DNA of 37,192 nucleotides, from the NCBI GenBank assembly GCA_019695265.1, contig JAIBAJ010000022.1:1-37192 (forward strand). Reading direction: 5' to 3'. The position numbers and the translations under genes are program-made. How positions within the stretch are numbered: position 1 is the stretch's first letter; every line of letters begins with the position of its first letter. The notes beneath the pieces were generated by a model, which worked only from the letters and a program-made list of their open reading frames with translations, was not told where the DNA came from and made no database searches. Positions 17,571 to 26,826 of this stretch are shown piece after piece. This DNA comes from Bacteroidia bacterium. Lineage in GTDB: Bacteria > Bacteroidota > Bacteroidia > JAIBAJ01.

Positions 17571-18989
17571 TTAAACCAGACTAAGCTTTAACATATTGGC
17601 CCCACCCCGTTCAGAAATTGGAATACTAGCCACATTCACCACCCGGTCGCCAGTTTGAAGGAAGCCATCCTTTTTCAATTTATGTTTCAGGTCGGCTATG
17701 GTATGGTCGGTACTAACATATTTATCATAGTAAAAACCCTTTACTCCCCAAACCAGATTTAAGGTATTAAGGATTGGACGATTATCGGTAAATACATAAA
17801 TTCCGGCTTTGGGGCGATTGGCAGAAACTTTGAAGGCAGTAAAACCCGAGTGAGTCATAGTAATAATGGCTTTGGCCTCACTTTGTCTGGCCAAGGTAGT
17901 TGCAGTGTAACAAATAGACTCGGAAAGGAAACGATCAGAGTCTTTAGAAGGCGGGTTATCCCTTTCAAAAACACTTTCAGTTTCCTCCACATGAAGGATA
18001 ATTTTATTCATTGCTTCAACCACTTTAGCCGGATGTTCCCCAACGCTTGTTTCACCGCTTAACATTAGGGCATCGGCGCCGTCGAGTATGGAATTAGCCA
18101 CATCATTTACCTCTGCTCTTGTTGGAGAAACGTTGGTAATCATACTTTCCATCATTTGAGTTGCAATAATAACAGGCTTAGCAGAAGCCAAGCATTTTCT
18201 AACGATCATTTTCTGAATGCCTGGAACTTTTTGCATGGGTATTTCAACGCCCAAATCGCCACGAGCCACCATTACTGCATCAGTTTGTTCAATAATGGAA
18301 TCAAGTTCTTCCAAAGCTTCCGGCTTTTCTATTTTGGCAATAATTTTTGCTTTTTTACCCGATGCATCAATTCGATGACGAAGTTCAATAATATCCGAAG
18401 CAGAGCGAACAAAAGAAAGACCAATCCATTCAACATCATTTTCCAAAGCAAAATCCAAATCCTTTAGATCCTTTTCGGTTAATGAAGGCAATGAAACTTT
18501 AGTATTGGGTAAATTAACCCCCTTTTTGGATGACAACTTTCCACCATGAACAATTTCAGCTTTAACCAAGTCTTTTCCATTGGTTTCCAAAACTTTAAAA
18601 ACCAATTTACCATCGTCAACCAAGATAGTTTCGCCTTGTTTTACATCCATTGGAAATTGCTGATAGGTCATATAAACTTTTTCAGAATTGCCTAAACATT
18701 TTTCTGTGGTAAATAAAAGGGTATTACCTGTTTGAATGTCACAAGAACCATTTTCAACTTCCCCGATTCGAAGTTTTGGACCTTGTAAATCAGCCAAAAT
18801 TGGAACAAATAAGGAATGTTTCCTATTAAGCTCTCTAACAGTTTCGATAACTGATTGATGTTGTTCGTAGGAACTATGGGAGAAATTTATTCGGCAAACA
18901 TCAAGTCCGGCAAACATCATTTCTTCCAATACTGCTTCTGAGGATGATGCAGGCCCTATGGTGGCTACAATTTTAGCTCTTTTTGACAT
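17571..18989 (-). CDS. pyk: Pyruvate kinase
   Basis: The protein has 472 residues, the usual bacterial length. It makes pyruvate and ATP from phosphoenolpyruvate and ADP in the last step of glycolysis. KIVATIGPAS (6-15), CRINFSHSS (32-40) and LADLQGPKLRIG (65-76) open the barrel. IIAKIEKPEAL (216-225) carries the catalytic Lys219 and metal ligand Glu221. MVARGDLGVEI (240-250) and ATQMMESMI...PTRAEVNDVANSILDGAD complete the active site, and a C-terminal allosteric domain follows. An exact -7 box lies 25-32 bp before the ATG. It is the first gene of a two-gene operon with the histidine kinase, an odd partner for a glycolytic enzyme. Confidence 0.97.
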   Translation of the reverse strand: MSKRAKIVATIGPASSSEAVLEEMMFAGLDVCRINFSHSSYEQHQSVIETVRELNRKHSLFVPILADLQGPKLRIGEVENGSCDIQTGNTLLFTTEKCLGNSEKVYMTYQQFPMDVKQGETILVDDGKLVFKVLETNGKDLVKAEIVHGGKLSSKKGVNLPNTKVSLPSLTEKDLKDLDFALENDVEWIGLSFVRSASDIIELRHRIDASGKKAKIIAKIEKPEALEELDSIIEQTDAVMVARGDLGVEIPMQKVPGIQKMIVRKCLASAKPVIIATQMMESMITNVSPTRAEVNDVANSILDGADALMLSGETSVGEHPAKVVEAMNKIILHVEETESVFERDNPPSKDSDRFLSESICYTATTLARQSEAKAIITMTHSGFTAFKVSANRPKAGIYVFTDNRPILNTLNLVWGVKGFYYDKYVSTDHTIADLKHKLKKDGFLQTGDRVVNVASIPISERGGANMLKLSLV

Positions 18990-19013
18990 ATTTTCACACT
19001 TTTAATACAGGAG

Positions 19014-19021
19014 CAAAGGTA
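19014..19021 (-). promoter_or_regulatory. Bacteroidota -7 promoter box (TACCTTTG) of pyk
   Basis: On the minus strand TACCTTTG matches TAnnTTTG exactly, 24 bp before the pyk ATG. The divergent gene at 19063 has a near-match (TAGTTTGC, 19036-19043) on the plus strand, so both promoters share this 73-bp gap. Confidence 0.6.
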
Positions 19022-19062
19022 AACTTGTTTGTAACTAGTTTGCATGTTGATTACTTAAGTTA

Positions 19063-19959
19063 ATGTTAAGGAAAATATTGAAAAGTTTTTTTCAAATTTG
19101 GCCAATGAATATTTCAAAGCCATTTTGGATTATAGTTTTATGTTTTTTGCCTGGAATACTTAGGGCCGGAAACGAAAATTTCCAGCTTGGATCGAGAAGT
19201 GCGGCTTTAGGAGGTGCTTCTGTTTGTTTATCAGATATTTGGTCATTAGGAAATAACCAAGCAGGATTAGGCTACATAAAAAATATCAGTTTGGGCGCCT
19301 ATTATGACAATAAGTTCCTTTTAAAGGATTTGAACACCGGAGCAGCAGCAATTGCAATACCAATTAAAAAGCTAGGTGTTTTAGGGCTTTGTTACACCCA
19401 AACAGGCAGTAAATTATATCGGGAATCGAAATACGGTTTTGCTTATGCCAGGGCATTTGGTGAACACATTTCAATTGGTATGCAGATCAATTACCAAAGT
19501 GTTTTTATTGGAGAGGGTTATAATAACAGGAAAGGATTATTTACCGGGGAAATTGGCATACAAGCAAAAGTATTTAGAAACTTAACCTTGGGTGCTCATG
19601 TGTACAATCCAACTATGACCAAAATGAATGATTATAACAATGAGCGAGTTCCTGTCATTTTCAAGTTAGGGTTATTATATCGATTTTCGGAGAAAGTATT
19701 TATTGCAGCGGAGGGTGAAAAAGACCTGGATTACAGACCCTACTTTAAGATTGGTATAGAATATATGCCAGTAAAACAAGTATTTATTCGAACCGGGATA
19801 AGCACCAACCCATTTCAAAATGGCATAGGAATAGGGTTAAAATTTGGAGGCTTAAAAATAGATGTATCAAGCACGATCCATCCTCAACTAGGAGTTTCAC
19901 CTCAGATGGGATTATGCTATTTGTTTGGTAAGGAAATTGAAAATCCGGTTAAAAAGTAG
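19063..19959 (+). CDS. PorV/PorQ-like outer-membrane beta-barrel protein
   Basis: The protein has 298 residues. After a signal segment (FWIIVLCFLPGILRAG, 21-36) comes NFQLGSRSAALGGASVCLSD, which resembles the start of PorV/PorQ-family barrels. Repeated beta strands follow, ending KMGLCYLF-like (QMGLCYLFGKE). The long basic stretch before the signal segment suggests the true start is ATG at 19105 (MNISKPFW) rather than ATG at 19063. It lies 95 bp before porW on the same strand, though porW has its own -7 box. A T9SS-linked role is inferred from family and neighbour. It is shorter and more divergent than the barrel at 2386-3498. Confidence 0.75.
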   Translation: MLRKILKSFFQIWPMNISKPFWIIVLCFLPGILRAGNENFQLGSRSAALGGASVCLSDIWSLGNNQAGLGYIKNISLGAYYDNKFLLKDLNTGAAAIAIPIKKLGVLGLCYTQTGSKLYRESKYGFAYARAFGEHISIGMQINYQSVFIGEGYNNRKGLFTGEIGIQAKVFRNLTLGAHVYNPTMTKMNDYNNERVPVIFKLGLLYRFSEKVFIAAEGEKDLDYRPYFKIGIEYMPVKQVFIRTGISTNPFQNGIGIGLKFGGLKIDVSSTIHPQLGVSPQMGLCYLFGKEIENPVKK

Positions 19960-20010
19960 CTGTTATACATTCAATCTGGCAAGTAATACTGTTTCTTTGA
20001 GGAAAAACAA

Positions 20011-20018
20011 TATTTTTG
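20011..20018 (+). promoter_or_regulatory. Bacteroidota -7 promoter box (TATTTTTG) of porW
   Basis: This is an exact TAnnTTTG match 36 bp before the TTG start of porW. It would drive porW and the protease gene behind it. Confidence 0.5.
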
Positions 20019-20054
20019 CAAGCTAGGAGTTTAACCCACCCTTAACTAAATCGC

Positions 20055-22721
20055 TTGAACAAGAAAGGATATTATTTTAGTTTGATTGGCTTATGTCTAG
20101 CCATTTTTGTAGGTTGCTCAACCAAAAAAAACACCTTCTTAAATCGTTCCTATCACAACACTACGGCTCACTACAATGTACTTTTCAATGGAAATGAGGC
20201 CCAAAAAGAGGTAGTATTTGAAACCGAAAAAAACCATAAGGACGACTATGACCATGTTATCCCAATGTTCAAAATCGGCACTTCAGAACAAGCCAAATCC
20301 ATTTACCCACAAGCAGACAAAGCAATAGCGAAGGCATCCAAATGTATTCAGAAGCATTCCATGCTGATTGGTGGCAAGGAAAGAGTTAAATGGATAAAAG
20401 ATGCTTATTTGTTAATTGGACAGGCTAACTATTACAAATATGACTACATGCCTGCCATGGAAATGTTTCAATATGTTTTTAAGCAATATGATAAAACCAA
20501 AATCAAATATGACGCTTTATATTGGTTAGCCAGAACCTACAATGAAAGAGGTAGTTTTAATGAAGCGCAAAGTATTCTAGATCTATATGAAAGTGAGCTG
20601 GAGATAGTCAAGAAAAAGAAAAGGTGGCAATATTATGCATCGTATTCGGACTATTATATCAAACAAGAAAAATATGGACAAGCAATACCTATGGTCATAA
20701 AAGCCATTGAATTCACCAAAAAGCGTAAAATACAAACCAGATATAAGTTTATTTTAGCTCAACTAAGCGAGCGTGTTGGAGATAAGGCAACCGCAACAAA
20801 ATACTATTCCGAAGTTTTACGAAGAAACTCCCCATTTGAAATGGAATTTAATGCTCGAATTAATAGAGCATTGGTTTATGATTCAGAGAAAGGTAATAGT
20901 GGAGATTTAAAAAAAGAACTAAAAAAGTTATCTCGAGATGATAAATATACAGATTTTCAGGATAAAATTTTCTATGCATTAGGCTCTATTGAAGAGGAAG
21001 AAGACCATAAAAAGGAAGCAATTGATTATTTCCAAAAATCTGTAAAGGCTAGTACAACCAATCAAAACCAAAAAGGAAAGTCTTATTTAAAATTAGCGGA
21101 TATTGCTTTTAAGGATTCTAAATACGAATTAGCGGCAGTGTATTTCGACAGCACTGTTGCGTTTCTTTCACCAACAGATGAAAAATACACTTATGCAACT
21201 GTAAAAAAAGACCTTTTAGATGAGTTGGTTGATAACATTCATACCATCCGAACTCAAGATAGTTTGTTAAAAATGGCAAGTCTAAGTCCAAATGAACTTG
21301 ATGCCAAAATTGAAGAATTAATAGAAAAGAAAAAGGCAGACGAACAAGCTCAGAAAGAATTAGAAGAAGCCAAACAAAAGCAGCAATCCAATACCATTTC
21401 AAATAATGGTGGAGGAACAGGAAGTCCAAGTCCTCCCGGAGGAACTGTTTGGTATTTTTACAATGCAACTGCATTGAGTTTTGGTTTGGCTGATTTCAAT
21501 AAGAAATTTGGAAATAGAAAATTAGAAGACCATTGGAGAAGAAGTAACAAACAATCTAATCCTCTTGCAGAGGCAAGTGAGACAGGAGTAAACCAAACGG
21601 ATTCCATTAAACCTGAATACACATTAGAATATTATAAAAAAGATTTACCTGTAACTCCGGATGCCAAGGCAAAGGCCAATCAAAAGATAATGGATGCCTA
21701 TTTCAACTTGGGGATAATTTACAGAGAACAATTGAATGAAAATATGCTTGGCATAACCTCATTTGAGCAGTTACTCTCAAAATTTCCTGAAACGAAATAC
21801 AAACTTACCACCTATTATCAACTCTATAGAGCCTACTCTGACATAGGAAACAATCCAAAATCTGATTATTACAAAAATAAAATCCTAACTGAGTTTCCTA
21901 ACTCAGATTATGCAAAAATCATATTAAATCCATCCATAGCATCTAGTTTAAAAACAGATAAACAAAAAATGGAAGCCATGTATGAAGCAACATACAATGC
22001 TTTCATGAACACTAACTATGATAGTGTAATCACTGTGGCTAATCAGGTAGATCAATTATACAATGGAGATCCTACCCAACCTAAATTTGCCTTTCTAAGA
22101 GCGCTTGCAATTGGACGTTCTGCTACAGTTCCTGAATTCGAAGCTTCGCTGCGAAGTGTAGTTATACATTATCCCAAACATAAGGTTAAGGAAGAGGCAT
22201 TGGCAATATTAGATTTCATAGCAAAACTAACCGGTGAAGAGGAAGAGTTCAGAAAAAAGAACCCCGAAGTTAGCTTGAATGCCAACTCTGCGATTCCAAA
22301 TGACACATTAAACAAAACTACTCCCAACCCAAGCCCAATACTTCCGTCTCCTCTTGTCAATTTTACATTTTCATCTGATTCGGCCCACTATTGCATGTTT
22401 GTTTTAATTAACAAAGGAGCGGAATCCAATAAATTAAAAGTTAGTTTAAGTGATTTTAATTCCAAATACTTCTCCTTAGAAGAAATTTCTATTTCAGGGG
22501 TACAAATAGGCAATAAAACTAGCGTATTCATTAGCAAATTTCCAAATTTAACCAAGGCAATGAACTACCTTAATACTGCCAAACAAAAACCGGAAGAAAT
22601 CAGTTCCCATTCCCCGGCGGATTACAAGCTATTTATCATTTCAGAAAACAATTTTGGAAAACTGATTAAATCTGGGAATTTGGAATCATACCTGAGCTTT
22701 TTCGAAACCAATTATAAATAA
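20055..22721 (+). CDS. porW: T9SS TPR lipoprotein PorW/SprE
   Basis: The protein has 888 residues. The lipobox is FVGC with lipidated Cys21 (signal 1-20). CSTKKNTFLNRSYHNTTAHYNVLFNGNEA right after it is the characteristic opening of PorW/SprE, an outer-membrane lipoprotein needed for T9SS secretion and gliding. TPR-like helical repeats fill about 70-400 and 540-740. A charged coiled segment (414-447) and a Gly/Ser/Pro-rich linker lie between them. The C-terminal 100 residues are a separate folded domain. The start is TTG at 20055: it gives a proper lipoprotein signal (MNKKGYYF), and no ATG is available. A protease gene follows after 22 bp. Confidence 0.92.
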   Translation: MNKKGYYFSLIGLCLAIFVGCSTKKNTFLNRSYHNTTAHYNVLFNGNEAQKEVVFETEKNHKDDYDHVIPMFKIGTSEQAKSIYPQADKAIAKASKCIQKHSMLIGGKERVKWIKDAYLLIGQANYYKYDYMPAMEMFQYVFKQYDKTKIKYDALYWLARTYNERGSFNEAQSILDLYESELEIVKKKKRWQYYASYSDYYIKQEKYGQAIPMVIKAIEFTKKRKIQTRYKFILAQLSERVGDKATATKYYSEVLRRNSPFEMEFNARINRALVYDSEKGNSGDLKKELKKLSRDDKYTDFQDKIFYALGSIEEEEDHKKEAIDYFQKSVKASTTNQNQKGKSYLKLADIAFKDSKYELAAVYFDSTVAFLSPTDEKYTYATVKKDLLDELVDNIHTIRTQDSLLKMASLSPNELDAKIEELIEKKKADEQAQKELEEAKQKQQSNTISNNGGGTGSPSPPGGTVWYFYNATALSFGLADFNKKFGNRKLEDHWRRSNKQSNPLAEASETGVNQTDSIKPEYTLEYYKKDLPVTPDAKAKANQKIMDAYFNLGIIYREQLNENMLGITSFEQLLSKFPETKYKLTTYYQLYRAYSDIGNNPKSDYYKNKILTEFPNSDYAKIILNPSIASSLKTDKQKMEAMYEATYNAFMNTNYDSVITVANQVDQLYNGDPTQPKFAFLRALAIGRSATVPEFEASLRSVVIHYPKHKVKEEALAILDFIAKLTGEEEEFRKKNPEVSLNANSAIPNDTLNKTTPNPSPILPSPLVNFTFSSDSAHYCMFVLINKGAESNKLKVSLSDFNSKYFSLEEISISGVQIGNKTSVFISKFPNLTKAMNYLNTAKQKPEEISSHSPADYKLFIISENNFGKLIKSGNLESYLSFFETNYK

Positions 22722-22743
22722 GGGGGAGTAAACTACATTTCTT

Positions 22744-24369
22744 ATGTCTAACAACGAGACCCGCGCCAGAACGATTATTTACCTTCCATTAATTCTATCC
22801 ATTGTATTAATTGCAGGGATTTACTTAGGAAAATTTATTCACTTTGATAAAGCAGGATTTGGTGCCGGAGAGTTTTCAAATAACAACAAAGTAGAAAACA
22901 TTTTAGACTATATTGAAAACGAATATGTTGATACAATAAGCAGGGAAAAGCTGACAGAAGAGACTATTATTTCCATGCTACAGCAATTGGATCCACATTC
23001 TCAATACATACCCGCATCCGAACTTCAAGAAGTAAATGAAAGTTTAGAAGGGAACTTTAGCGGAATTGGAGTAGAATTTAACATTATTAACGACACCATT
23101 GTGGTTGTTTCAGCTATTGCTGGCGGACCTTCAGAAACATTAGGAATTACAGCAGGAGACAGGATAGTTAAAGTAGATGGAAAAGCAGTGACCGGTATAA
23201 AAATTAAGAACTCAGATGTTGTAAAAAGACTTAGGGGGGTAGAGGGTACTATTGTCAATGTTGATATTAAAAGAGGTGATCAAAAACAATTACTCCATTT
23301 TAAAATTAAACGAGGTGAAATTCCAATTACCAGTGTTGACGCCGCGTTCATGCTTAATTCTGAAGTTGGTTATATTAAAATTAGTCGTTTTGCATCGAAG
23401 ACTTTTGAAGAATACCTAGAAGCCTTCGGCAAATTAGCTAACAAAGGAATGAACAAGTTAATTCTTGATCTAAGGGGAAATCCTGGAGGCTACTTAAATG
23501 CAGCCATTAAATTAGCGGATGAATTTATTCCAAAAGGAAAACTAATCGTTTATACAGAAGGCAAAGCAAGACCAAAAGAATCATTCATTGCCACAACCAC
23601 AGGTGGCTGGGAAAACAAACATGTTTGCATTTTAATTGATGAAGGGTCTGCCTCTGCAAGTGAAATTGTTGCTGGAGCTTTACAAGACAATGACATTGGC
23701 ACCTTAATTGGCAGACGATCTTTTGGAAAAGGATTGGTGCAGGAGCAAAAAGATTTACCTGATGGTTCAGCCATACGATTAACCATAGCACGCTATTATA
23801 CACCAACCGGCAGAAGCATTCAAAGGCCCTATTCTAACAATTTAGATGCTTATTATGAAGAAGTGTACGATCGTTACCAAAATGGAGAACTCACTAATCA
23901 GGATAGCAGTTCAAAGCACGTAAAAAAAGATAGTTTAATATATAAAACAGCAAAAGGTAAAATACTTTATGGAGGAGGTGGAATTACTCCAGACATCTTT
24001 GTTCCACTTGATACAGTTGGTTATACTAGTTATTTTTCTGAACTAGTCAATTCAGGTACACTTAACAAATATGCATTTAAATATTGTGATGTCCATCGGA
24101 GGATGTTGAAAGAAAAATTTAAAACCATTGACTCTTTCAAGAAAAATTTTGAATTAGGTGAATCTGAAATGACTGAATTCCTTCAATTTTCAATTCAGCA
24201 AGGAATAAAAGAAAATAAAGGGAAATGGGCTAAATCCTATCAACAAATAAAACTTCAATTAACGGCTCAAATTGCCAGAAACTTTTGGGGTAGTGAGGGC
24301 TTTTATTCCATTTTAGAATCTAAGGACAAATCCATTCTTAAAGCGATAGAGGTAATGAATAAACATTAA
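22744..24369 (+). CDS. S41A C-terminal processing peptidase (CtpA/Prc-like)
   Basis: The protein has 541 residues. One N-terminal membrane helix (10-29) exports it to the periplasm. A PDZ domain (about 95-190, with GIGVEF and GITAGDRIVKVDG) binds substrate C-termini. The protease core has LILDLRGNPGGYLNAAI (239-255), GSASASEIVAGAL (301-313) with catalytic Ser304, and GRRSFGKGLVQ (323-333) with Lys329; the 25-residue Ser-Lys spacing matches Prc. A C-terminal helical extension of about 120 residues follows. It sits 22 bp after porW, so the two are probably co-transcribed. Whether it processes T9SS parts is unknown. Confidence 0.93.
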   Translation: MSNNETRARTIIYLPLILSIVLIAGIYLGKFIHFDKAGFGAGEFSNNNKVENILDYIENEYVDTISREKLTEETIISMLQQLDPHSQYIPASELQEVNESLEGNFSGIGVEFNIINDTIVVVSAIAGGPSETLGITAGDRIVKVDGKAVTGIKIKNSDVVKRLRGVEGTIVNVDIKRGDQKQLLHFKIKRGEIPITSVDAAFMLNSEVGYIKISRFASKTFEEYLEAFGKLANKGMNKLILDLRGNPGGYLNAAIKLADEFIPKGKLIVYTEGKARPKESFIATTTGGWENKHVCILIDEGSASASEIVAGALQDNDIGTLIGRRSFGKGLVQEQKDLPDGSAIRLTIARYYTPTGRSIQRPYSNNLDAYYEEVYDRYQNGELTNQDSSSKHVKKDSLIYKTAKGKILYGGGGITPDIFVPLDTVGYTSYFSELVNSGTLNKYAFKYCDVHRRMLKEKFKTIDSFKKNFELGESEMTEFLQFSIQQGIKENKGKWAKSYQQIKLQLTAQIARNFWGSEGFYSILESKDKSILKAIEVMNKH

Positions 24370-24399
24370 GAGTTATTAGGTGTTTTTTATTAATAACTC
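24370..24399 (+). terminator. Inverted repeat after the protease gene, possible weak terminator
   Basis: GAGTTATTA (24370-24378) pairs perfectly with TAATAACTC (24391-24399) around a T-rich 12-base loop. No U-run follows, so termination would be weak at best. Confidence 0.3.
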
Positions 24400-24451
24400 A
24401 ATTGATCAACTATTCGGGATTTCTTATTTTATTTCTTAACTTGGGCACGGT

Positions 24452-25510
24452 ATGCAGTTGTCGACCCAAACATCCATTTCTAGAGAAGAACTAATTAACC
24501 TTCATGATATTTTTTACAAACAAGGGGGTAATTTTAGTAAGAAATATTCTGAACCATGTTTGGATATTCTGACAGAAATTTATCAAGGAAGAAAAATTCA
24601 GCTTTTTGACCATGAGTTTTCTGCAATTGTTTTTGCGTTGAAGTCTTTTGGAGTTACAGCCATGGATGAAGTAATTGTATCCTCTCACATAAACGCAACT
24701 TTTCTCCTCGCAATTACCACATTAGGTGCAATTCCAAAACCAATTATTACCAGTTACTCTTCACCCAAGTTCCAAACAACCCAACTTCAAAAGTTCATAA
24801 GCCCTAAAACCAAAGCAATAGTGCTCGATTATATCCATGGGGTAATGCCGGAATTGGACGAAATAATTTATTTGACTGCTCAAAAAGGTATTTTTCTATT
24901 GGAATATGCTTCTGACGGATTGGGTGCATCCTATAAATACAATCCCATTTGCAGCTTTGGACACATTGGTATTATTGGGTTTAATAATTTCAACAGTCCA
25001 ATAAACCTAGGTTGTGCTTTAATAAGAAACGACTCTTCTATTCCTTGGGCATTTTCTGAGGATAATTTAAAAAAGTGTGAAATAGAATTATCTGAACTTA
25101 AATCTGCCATTTTATTACCACATTTAAGAGAAACCGACACGCTTAAGGAAACCAGGAAGGATATCTGGATGATTTACTTGCAATTCTTGCAAATATTAGA
25201 AGATGAAAACCGATTCAAAATCCTTGGATCTTCAGAAATGGATAGTCACAACTTTTCTGGCCTTTCCTTAATTTTTGAAGAACCAACAATTGGAAATGAA
25301 TTACACACCTATTTATCAGAAAATCAGGTGGAAACAAATATCCAATCAAACAATTCGGAATGTTTTCTTGATTTACCCTTCCACCCCAATCTAACCGAAG
25401 AAGAAATACTTCGAATTACACTCTATGTAAATGAGTTTTTTGGACATAATGACCCAACTGATTCCATTTTAGAACTAAGAAGGAATTTTTTGGAAGATTT
25501 TGACCTATAA
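24452..25510 (+). CDS. Degenerate DegT/DnrJ/EryC1/StrS-fold protein lacking the PLP lysine
   Basis: The protein has 352 residues. The large-domain pattern of sugar aminotransferases is clear: MDEVIVSSHINATFLLAI, TKAIVLDYIHGVMPELDEI and SFGHIGIIGFNNF. Key residues are gone, however. The usual E-D-A-A, whose Asp contacts the PLP ring nitrogen, reads EYAS. The usual P-T-K-N-L-G, whose Lys forms the Schiff base, reads SPINLG (codon ATA). With both missing it should not be a normal aminotransferase. It may bind a nucleotide-sugar without catalysis, or have a new activity. The frame is intact and long, so decay is unlikely. It starts 82 bp after the protease gene and is followed 17 bp later by the amidohydrolase-like gene. 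Confidence 0.75.
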   Translation: MQLSTQTSISREELINLHDIFYKQGGNFSKKYSEPCLDILTEIYQGRKIQLFDHEFSAIVFALKSFGVTAMDEVIVSSHINATFLLAITTLGAIPKPIITSYSSPKFQTTQLQKFISPKTKAIVLDYIHGVMPELDEIIYLTAQKGIFLLEYASDGLGASYKYNPICSFGHIGIIGFNNFNSPINLGCALIRNDSSIPWAFSEDNLKKCEIELSELKSAILLPHLRETDTLKETRKDIWMIYLQFLQILEDENRFKILGSSEMDSHNFSGLSLIFEEPTIGNELHTYLSENQVETNIQSNNSECFLDLPFHPNLTEEEILRITLYVNEFFGHNDPTDSILELRRNFLEDFDL

Positions 25511-25527
25511 AAACCTTTCTTTGCATT

Positions 25528-26814
25528 ATGAAGAATATTGCATTCATTTACCTAATAATTCAAATTGCCTTTATCCAATTTACATTTGGACAAACTAAAC
25601 CGATAATATTGTTTGGTGGGACAGCACACCTTGGCAATGGTAAGGTAATTAATAATGCTGCCATAGGCATAGAAAATGGTAAAATCAGTTTTGTTATGGA
25701 TGCCGCAACCATTCGATTAAATCCAAACGAGGCCGAAATAATTGACATTACCGGGAAACATGTATATCCTGGTTTTATCGCTGTAAACAACACCATAGGA
25801 ATTACAGAAATTGAAGCGGTTAGAGCTACAAATGATTGGAATGAAACAGGGAGTTATACTCCACATGTAAGAACATTAATTGCTTTTAATCCAGAATCTA
25901 AAATAATACCTACCGTTAGATCAAATGGTATCCTATTGGCGCAATCAACGCCTAGAGGTGGAGTAATTTCCGGTACTTCATCAATATTTTGCTTGGAAGG
26001 TTGGAATTGGGAAGACGCTGTATATAAATCGGACGATGCCATCCATATCCAATTTCCGAATTGGTTTAATAGATCGGGCTGGTGGGCAGAAACCGGAATA
26101 ACGGAAAAAAATAAGGACTATGAAGTTCAATTGAAGGAACTAAAAAAATTCTTAATGGAGGCAAAGGCTTATAATTCCGTTTCCAACCATCCTGAAAAAA
26201 ACTTAAAATTTGAAGCTTTAAAAGGTGTATTTAATGGGAGCCAGGCAGTTTTCATTAATGCGAATTATTCAAAAGAAATTCTAGATGTAATACAATTAAA
26301 AAAAGAATTAGGAATTTCAAGAGTTATAATTGCAGGAGGCCTAGATGCTGAAGCTGTTTTGCAAGCACTTCAGAACAGTGGAATTCCATTGGTTTTAAAT
26401 AGACTTCATGAATTACCTAATAAAACGGATGCACCAATTGACCAATATTTTTCCTTACCCAAGATATTAAAAGATGCGCAAATTCCCTTTTGTTTAAGCT
26501 ATGTAGGAGGAATGGAAGCTATGGGGGTCCGAAATTTACCGTTTGTTGCAGGCTCATCTGTAGCCTATGGATTAAGTAAGGAAGAAGCCTTAGGAAGTAT
26601 TACTCTTCAAGCTGCAAAAATTCTTGGAATTGATTCTTCTACTGGATCCTTGGAAAGTGGAAAAGATGCGACTTTATTTATTTCGACAGGAGATGCATTA
26701 GACATGACAGGCAACCATTTAGAAAGAGCATGGATCAAAGGGAAAGAAATTAATTTATCCAACTCTCAAATTGAACTTTACGAGAAGTACAGTAAAAAGC
26801 TAGAAATCAGATAA
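25528..26814 (+). CDS. Exported amidohydrolase-superfamily protein
   Basis: The protein has 428 residues. Residues 1-22 are a Sec signal peptide (IAFIQFTFGQ). The fold is recognisable from IIDITGKHVYPGFIA (71-85) and from the C-terminal SLESGKDATLFIS and TLQAAKILGID. Where active enzymes have the metal-binding H-x-H after PGFID, this protein has VNNTIG (86-91), so the first metal site is missing. RSNGILLAQSTPRGGVISGTSS is conserved among Bacteroidota relatives. These relatives are annotated as amidohydrolases, but catalysis is unproven. It is close behind the DegT-like gene (17 bp) and 12 bp before the DUF1295 gene, so it is in the same operon. Confidence 0.8.
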   Translation: MKNIAFIYLIIQIAFIQFTFGQTKPIILFGGTAHLGNGKVINNAAIGIENGKISFVMDAATIRLNPNEAEIIDITGKHVYPGFIAVNNTIGITEIEAVRATNDWNETGSYTPHVRTLIAFNPESKIIPTVRSNGILLAQSTPRGGVISGTSSIFCLEGWNWEDAVYKSDDAIHIQFPNWFNRSGWWAETGITEKNKDYEVQLKELKKFLMEAKAYNSVSNHPEKNLKFEALKGVFNGSQAVFINANYSKEILDVIQLKKELGISRVIIAGGLDAEAVLQALQNSGIPLVLNRLHELPNKTDAPIDQYFSLPKILKDAQIPFCLSYVGGMEAMGVRNLPFVAGSSVAYGLSKEEALGSITLQAAKILGIDSSTGSLESGKDATLFISTGDALDMTGNHLERAWIKGKEINLSNSQIELYEKYSKKLEIR

Positions 26815-26826
26815 GCCAATTTGTTT

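Noticed and set aside
21118-21474. 118-codon minus-strand frame inside porW
   Set aside because: It is the reverse of a TPR/coiled-coil coding region and lacks any start context or protein features of its own.
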